41,359 nucleotides of DNA. It comes from Bacteroidales bacterium. Its GTDB lineage: Bacteria > Bacteroidota > Bacteroidia > Bacteroidales > UBA932. Position 1 is the first letter of the stretch, and every line of letters starts with the position of its first letter. Both the position numbers and the translations under genes were made by a program. The notes beneath the pieces were generated by a model that did not search any database, was not told the DNA's origin, and worked only from the letters and a program-made list of their open reading frames with translations. Of this stretch, positions 37,159-41,359 are shown one piece after another. The stretch is taken from the NCBI GenBank assembly GCA_004556005.1, contig SFJA01000005.1, positions 1 through 41,359 of the forward strand, read 5' to 3'.

Positions 37159-39378
37159 TTATTTGTTGTCCTTCATTGTGATCTCGTGCAGGCCTTCGCC
37201 CAGACTGAGCTCGCGTCCGCGATAGTCAGTGAGCCGCGCCTCGCATCCCTCAGGCACTACGATCATGGCTTTGATTTTCCTGCCATTGCGCTCCAGTTTC
37301 AGCTCTATATTGCCATAAGCTGTAGGAACTGCGCAATCGATATGCTTCAAACTGCCCATATGAGGCCTCACTGAAAAGACCTTGAATCCGGGCTCAATGG
37401 CATCGATCCCGGCAAAGAATTTTCCCATTATCACAATTCCTGTTCCCGACCAGGCGTGATTCGAAGTTCCTTCAAAGTTCCAATGCTCGTACAGGGTGCT
37501 GCAGTCAGCCTTCATAATGCTCGGATAAAAACGATGCATGCGTTCCTGTGCCATTTCGGTATGCCCCATCCTGACAAGCGCCTCAAGAACATAGCCGAAC
37601 ATATAGGTCGTTGCGTGAGCCTCCCTTGCCAGCACGGCAGTCAGCGCATCGTAACGATCCTCTCCGGCAATGCCAGACAGCACCGCCATCGCCTGTACCC
37701 GGTCATCTGTAAGTTCCTTGTAATCTGGACTTCTGTACTCGCTGCCGGTCCAGAAGATGCGGTTGTACGATTCCTTTATCCTATCCATCGCCCGCTCGTT
37801 CGCGTGAGCATCCTCTTCGAGGCCAAGTTTGCGGGCGAATTCTGCTTCGGCTTTGAGCGCCAGCATATACCAGTGCGGCAGCAGTGCAGCCTTGTCCTTG
37901 TTGTGCCCGGCGTCGGCCCAGTCCCAGCCTCCTTTGCGGTAAACAGGCAGTCCGTTGTCGTCAAGCTGCCAGGTTTCGTGGAGGTAACGGTGCAGAACAG
38001 GGTAGATATCGGCAATGAACGAGTCGTCATCCCGGTAGAAGGAATAGTTGCGGAATCCATACCAGCCGACAGAGGCTAGTGTCTGAATAGGGAGTTCGTT
38101 GAAATAGATTCCCGAAGGTACCGGAGCGTAAAGCGATCCGTCTTCCTGATGCCAGTTGCATAGCTCGTATATTCCCTTCTTTGCAAGGTCTGCGGAAGAA
38201 AGGGACAATGAATAGAAGGCGGAATTGAGTTCATTGACTTCATCGCCCCACCACTGAGCCCTCTCCCTGTCCGGACAGTCGTACCAGGTATCGCGCATAC
38301 ATACGAGCAGAGTGCGGGCTGCCTTGTTCCAATACTCGTTGAAAAGAGGGTCGTCACAGACGAAATGACCCTCGATCGAGGTATCGTATCCGCTTTCCCG
38401 GTATTTAAGGTCTATCACTTCAACGCCTTGAGGCATAATGTAATACATCCACTCTCCGCTGATCCAGCACAGGCTCTCGTATTCCTGCTCGCCATCGCGG
38501 CATATGTACTCGGCGTGTACACACTTGAGTCCTCCGACCCTGTCGTGGTCGCTGCGCATCTCTATCCTGTCACCCGAGGCAGCCTTTACCTTGAGATATG
38601 GGTGGAAATGCCCGTTATATGGAAGTTTGCATACAAGCGTGTCTGCCCGGCGTTCCACCGATTCGTATGGGCGTAGTTCGCTGAAACTGAACATCGGAAT
38701 CGGTCTTTCGACCAGTCTGCCGAGGGCGACGTCAGCAACATGACCTGGAATTTCCATAGCACCGCCAATGCGTTTCGGCTTGTCTCCGTATATCCATTCG
38801 CCTGTGTATGCACGGGCATCGTATATGATGCTTTCTTCGGGCAGACGGTAGTTGGTCGGAGGGTTGATGGAACTGCTGTAATTCGGAAGGACGGTCGATT
38901 CCCAATCACGGTTGGACAGTATCTCCAGTCCCGGACAACGCGCTTCGAAACGAAATGCTGCCATACCGCTGTCCATATGGCTGAACCCGTTCTGCCCGAA
39001 ATGCCACAGCAGAACCGCAATCACATTGTCTCCTTTCTCCAGGAAAGGCGCGATGTCTATCCTGTCATAATATCCGTCACCCGGTGCAGGCCCTCTTTTA
39101 AGCCCGCCGTCGTACACTACAGCCTTGCCGTTTATCCACATCCAGTATTTGCTGTCGGCTGCAATGCAGGCTATGAGCTCGGATGGGACCTCCTTTACGC
39201 TTACCTTTTTGCGGAAGGCAATCCAGTTGTTGTTGAATCCTCCCTTGGTGTCAAAGGTCTTGGTAATCCATCTGGAATCTTTCCAGTCCTCTTTTGCGGA
39301 GGTACCAGCCGAAGCCGTGAAACTGCCTGCAATCAGGCAAAGCAGCAGAACTGCCGCTGTTTTGAAAATGCTCTTCAT
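37159..39378 (-). CDS. Alpha-L-rhamnosidase, GH78 family
   Basis: A 739-residue secreted glycoside hydrolase that removes terminal alpha-L-rhamnose from plant or bacterial glycans. A signal peptide (about 1-24, ending TASAG) precedes a carbohydrate-binding-like beta domain (WIAFRKKVSVKEVPSELIACIAADSKYWMWINGK). The (alpha/alpha)6-barrel follows, with the GH78 signature DTWYDCPDRERAQWWGDE. The Glu near residue 372 in DRE is the expected general acid. STLYEHWNFEGTSNHAWSG near the end holds the likely catalytic base region and the conserved His. The C-terminal beta domain finishes the protein. The reading frame starts two codons earlier at a TTG; ATG at 39378 is preferred. It lies between DUF1846 (6 bases) and sdaA (8 bases). 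A second GH78 gene starts at 41052. Confidence 0.88.
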   Translation of the reverse strand: MKSIFKTAAVLLLCLIAGSFTASAGTSAKEDWKDSRWITKTFDTKGGFNNNWIAFRKKVSVKEVPSELIACIAADSKYWMWINGKAVVYDGGLKRGPAPGDGYYDRIDIAPFLEKGDNVIAVLLWHFGQNGFSHMDSGMAAFRFEARCPGLEILSNRDWESTVLPNYSSSINPPTNYRLPEESIIYDARAYTGEWIYGDKPKRIGGAMEIPGHVADVALGRLVERPIPMFSFSELRPYESVERRADTLVCKLPYNGHFHPYLKVKAASGDRIEMRSDHDRVGGLKCVHAEYICRDGEQEYESLCWISGEWMYYIMPQGVEVIDLKYRESGYDTSIEGHFVCDDPLFNEYWNKAARTLLVCMRDTWYDCPDRERAQWWGDEVNELNSAFYSLSLSSADLAKKGIYELCNWHQEDGSLYAPVPSGIYFNELPIQTLASVGWYGFRNYSFYRDDDSFIADIYPVLHRYLHETWQLDDNGLPVYRKGGWDWADAGHNKDKAALLPHWYMLALKAEAEFARKLGLEEDAHANERAMDRIKESYNRIFWTGSEYRSPDYKELTDDRVQAMAVLSGIAGEDRYDALTAVLAREAHATTYMFGYVLEALVRMGHTEMAQERMHRFYPSIMKADCSTLYEHWNFEGTSNHAWSGTGIVIMGKFFAGIDAIEPGFKVFSVRPHMGSLKHIDCAVPTAYGNIELKLERNGRKIKAMIVVPEGCEARLTDYRGRELSLGEGLHEITMKDNK

Positions 39379-39384
39379 TGTCAA

Positions 39385-40848
39385 CTACAGTTTTTGAACA
39401 GGGTCGCAAGTCACTCCCACGCCGAGTTTCTTGAAGATTTTTCTGTCCACTTCGCTGAGCATTACGGTGCTGTGCACCTGACATCCGTCAAGCAAAGGCA
39501 GCATCGAGAGAGCCTTTTCGCAATTCTCGTCCATGGTGCTTTCCATCGACAGAGCTACAAGTACCTCGTCAGTGTGCAGCCGGGGATTCTTCCCGTGCAG
39601 GAAACTTGTCTTTGTGCGCTGTATTGGCTCTATCATCTTTTGAGGAATGAGCTTGGTGCTGTGAGGGATGCCGGCAAGGTACTTGGTCGCGTTGATTATC
39701 AGAGCGGCGCTCGGTCCGAGAAGCGGACTTGAACTGGCGGTGATTATTGTGCCGTCTGCAAGTTCTATGGCAGATGACTCCTGACCCGTATTTTCCTTTC
39801 GCTCCCTGGCGGCTGTGGTTGTGCGCCTGTCATCCGTGCTTATGCCGGCCTGCTTCATAAGCAAGGCTATCTTGCTGACCTCGTTGTCATTGCACATACC
39901 ATCGGCGAGTTTGCAAAGGGCTGTGTAATAGCGTCTTATGATTTCGTCCTTTGCGGCATTCCGGCAAACCTCATCGTCATAGATGCAGTATCCGACCATA
40001 TTCACACCCATATCGGTAGGGGACTTGTAAGGGTTGTGACCGTAAATGCCTTCGAAAAGCGAATCGAGAACCGGGAATATTTCGATGTCCCTGTTGTAGT
40101 TGACTGCCGTGGTTCCGTATGCTCCCATATGGAAAGGGTCAACCATGTTTATGTCGTTCAGGTCGGCGGTGGCAGCTTCGTATGCTATGTTAACCGGGTG
40201 CTTCAGCGGAAGGTTCCACACCGGGAAGGTCTCGAATTTTGCGTAACCGGCTTCTATGCCCCTCTTGTGCTCCTGATATAGCTGGCTGAGACAGACGGCC
40301 ATCTTACCGCTTCCAGGACCGGGAGCTGTGACGATGACAAGAGGCTTGCTTGTCTCCACATAGTCGTTTCGGCCGAATCCTTCCTCGCTGTCTATGAGCG
40401 AAACGTTGAAAGGATATCCTTCAATAGTATAATGGAAATAGGTTCTGACTCCAAGACGCTCAAGCCTTGCCCTGTATGCATCGGCGCTGACCTGACCATT
40501 GTAGTGTGTAATCACGACACTGCTTACGGTGAAGCCCCGATTTTCAAATTCGGCTTTGAGCCTGAGCACGTCGGCGTCGTAGGTTATGCCAAGATCCTGA
40601 CGCACCTTGTTCTTTTCTATGTCGACCGCGCTTATGACAATTATGATTTCGGAACTGTCGCTGAGCTGTTGAAGCATCTTGAGCTTGCTGTCAGGCTCGA
40701 AGCCGGGAAGTACCCTGCTTGCGTGATTGTCGTCAAACAGTTTTCCGCCCAATTCCAGATAAAGTTTGTCTCCGAACTGCCTGATGCGTTCCTTGATATG
40801 TTCGGACTGGATCCTCACATACTTTTCGTTGTCAAAACCGTATTTCAT
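39385..40848 (-). CDS. DUF1846 (UPF0371) family protein
   Basis: A 487-residue cytoplasmic protein of the DUF1846 family, conserved in many bacteria and without a settled function. The family start KYGFDNEKYVRIQSEHIKERI is clear. Internal landmarks are LYLELGGKLFDDNHASRVLPGF, a possible nucleotide-binding VTAPGPGSGKMAVCLSQLYQEHKRG (Gly-rich with Ser-Gly-Lys) and NLPLKHPVNIAYEAATADLND. Later, TIITASSSPLLGPSAALIINATKYLAGIP leads to a C-terminal all-alpha end with VTCDPVQKL. Known structures of the family have a Rossmann-like core. The frame begins at 40965, upstream of the promoter. In-frame ATG at 40896 would give 16 extra residues, and the family boundary favours 40848. It is the first gene of the operon with GH78 and sdaA. 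Confidence 0.88.
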   Translation of the reverse strand: MKYGFDNEKYVRIQSEHIKERIRQFGDKLYLELGGKLFDDNHASRVLPGFEPDSKLKMLQQLSDSSEIIIVISAVDIEKNKVRQDLGITYDADVLRLKAEFENRGFTVSSVVITHYNGQVSADAYRARLERLGVRTYFHYTIEGYPFNVSLIDSEEGFGRNDYVETSKPLVIVTAPGPGSGKMAVCLSQLYQEHKRGIEAGYAKFETFPVWNLPLKHPVNIAYEAATADLNDINMVDPFHMGAYGTTAVNYNRDIEIFPVLDSLFEGIYGHNPYKSPTDMGVNMVGYCIYDDEVCRNAAKDEIIRRYYTALCKLADGMCNDNEVSKIALLMKQAGISTDDRRTTTAARERKENTGQESSAIELADGTIITASSSPLLGPSAALIINATKYLAGIPHSTKLIPQKMIEPIQRTKTSFLHGKNPRLHTDEVLVALSMESTMDENCEKALSMLPLLDGCQVHSTVMLSEVDRKIFKKLGVGVTCDPVQKL

Positions 40849-40933
40849 ATTGTCAGATAATGGTGTGAATTCATCTGAAAGCAACGGAACCGACATTTTG
40901 CGCTTTTTGACGGTTCCGGCCTGATTACGGGAT

Positions 40934-40966
40934 GCAAAAATAATCATTTTGTGTCGCCCTGCCAAA
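40934..40966 (-). promoter_or_regulatory. Promoter of the DUF1846-GH78-sdaA operon
   Basis: On the minus strand, TTTG (complement of 40963-40966), 20 bases, then TATTTTTGC (complement of 40934-40942). Both elements and spacing fit. The leader to the ATG at 40848 is about 80 bases. Confidence 0.72.
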
Positions 40967-41014
40967 TGATGGATTATCTATTTGTGAAAGATGACTTCTT
41001 TTTGTTGATTGAAA

Positions 41015-41047
41015 TTGTGCAAAATCAATTAATATTATTATCTTTGC
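41015..41047 (+). promoter_or_regulatory. Promoter of the right-edge GH78 gene
   Basis: TTG at 41015-41017, 21 bases, then TATCTTTGC at 41039-41047, a full consensus promoter. The ATG at 41052 starts only 5 bases later, so transcription would begin at or near the start codon. TTGATT (41004-41009) and AATCAA (41022-41027 region) form an inverted repeat spanning the -33 element that could be an operator. Confidence 0.68.
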
Positions 41048-41051
41048 AATA

Positions 41052-41359
41052 ATGAGGAAACTGATAACCTTTTCCATTTGTCTTTTGCTTTTTGCCAGGC
41101 TTGAGGCGGCTGTGAGAATAGTAGAACCGAAACTGCTTATTGGTCAGAATCGGGGCGAGGCTGCATTCTGTTGGCATTTGGAATCGGATGAGAACAATGT
41201 TCTTCAGACGGCATATCTGATAGAAATATCAGATTCTGACGGGTCTTTCCGCCGTCCATTATGGTCCAGCGGCAAGGTTCGCTCGGACCGGTCTCTGTAT
41301 GTTCCATATGGCGGGCCGGTGCTCGATCCTTCTTCGGTTTATCGCTATCGCATCACCGT
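41052..41359 (+). CDS. Alpha-L-rhamnosidase, GH78 family (N-terminal part, cut by window)
   Basis: About 102 codons are visible before the window ends. The start MRKLITFSICLLLFARLEAA is a signal peptide. It is followed by a fibronectin-like N-terminal domain of GH78 rhamnosidases: RGEAAFCWHLESDENNVLQTAYLIEI, then LWSSGKVRSDRSLYVPYGGP and SVYRYRIT. This region aligns by eye with the usual DxxRPxLSWxLxSxxRGxxQxAYxI and LWDSGKVxSxxS patterns. The catalytic domain lies outside the window. Its architecture differs from the first GH78, which has no such domain at this position. It is divergent from the DUF1846 operon, so two rhamnosidases flank one intergenic region. Confidence 0.72.
   Translation, partial: MRKLITFSICLLLFARLEAAVRIVEPKLLIGQNRGEAAFCWHLESDENNVLQTAYLIEISDSDGSFRRPLWSSGKVRSDRSLYVPYGGPVLDPSSVYRYRIT

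Noticed and set aside
1..41359. CRISPR arrays, insertion sequences, prophage or tRNA genes
   Set aside because: No regularly spaced repeats, transposase or phage genes, or tRNA cloverleaf segments were recognised anywhere in the window.

Overview
The window looks like chromosomal DNA from a member of the Bacteroidota, most likely the order Bacteroidales. Three things support this. Start codons lack Shine-Dalgarno sequences but are repeatedly preceded by the Bacteroidota sigma -7 box TAnnTTTG(C). Several genes are phylum-typical: the PUR-alpha-like DUF3276 protein, DUF5606, a roughly 300-residue NusB, an LptD of Bacteroidota type, and a Rho with a long disordered insert. The gene order nusB-yajC-ybbR-coaE-DUF5606 is also typical. 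The content is almost entirely core housekeeping. I saw no insertion sequence, prophage, CRISPR array, tRNA or rRNA gene. Genus and family cannot be fixed from the sequence alone.

Layout, left to right. 1-3146: a sugar-nucleotidyltransferase, a small coiled-coil protein, zapA, a structured non-coding RNA that I interpret as 6S RNA, and rny (RNase Y). 3207-5681 (minus): DUF3276, an MTA/SAH deaminase-type amidohydrolase and purine nucleoside phosphorylase, a probable purine-salvage operon. 5767-10323 (plus): nusB, yajC, a YbbR-domain protein, coaE, DUF5606 and rimO, followed by rnpB (RNase P RNA) and a lipoprotein glutaminyl-peptide cyclotransferase. 11471-16355 (minus): rho and lptD, with a divergent N-acetylmuramoyl-L-alanine amidase. 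17828-21493 (plus): dnaA, pepD and rpe, converging on birA. 22148-25556 (plus): ftsH, cdsA and psd with ATGA overlaps, linking membrane proteolysis to phosphatidylethanolamine synthesis. 25568-29141: a GNAT-family protein, a small membrane-anchored protein and an S9 peptidase. 29148-33497: a two-receiver-domain plus PEP-synthase-ATP-grasp protein, a secreted EEP-family hydrolase and an unknown acidic protein. 33576-35952: ettA and an OmpA-type lipoprotein. 35954-40848 (minus): DUF1846, a GH78 alpha-L-rhamnosidase and L-serine ammonia-lyase as one tight operon. A second, truncated GH78 gene runs off the right edge.

The strongest leads for something undescribed are four. The first is the 985-residue protein at 29148-32105: one degenerate and one intact-looking receiver domain are fused to a PEP-synthase nucleotide-binding domain without the phosphohistidine and PEP-binding modules, followed by an unknown conserved-looking C-terminus. 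The second is the DUF1846/rhamnosidase/serine-deaminase operon. The third is a pair of mutually exclusive RNA stems between dnaA and pepD. The fourth is a set of near-leaderless promoters. I did not find a clear new defence, mobile or biosynthetic system. Promoter and RNA calls come from reading motifs by eye, and no search or folding program was run.
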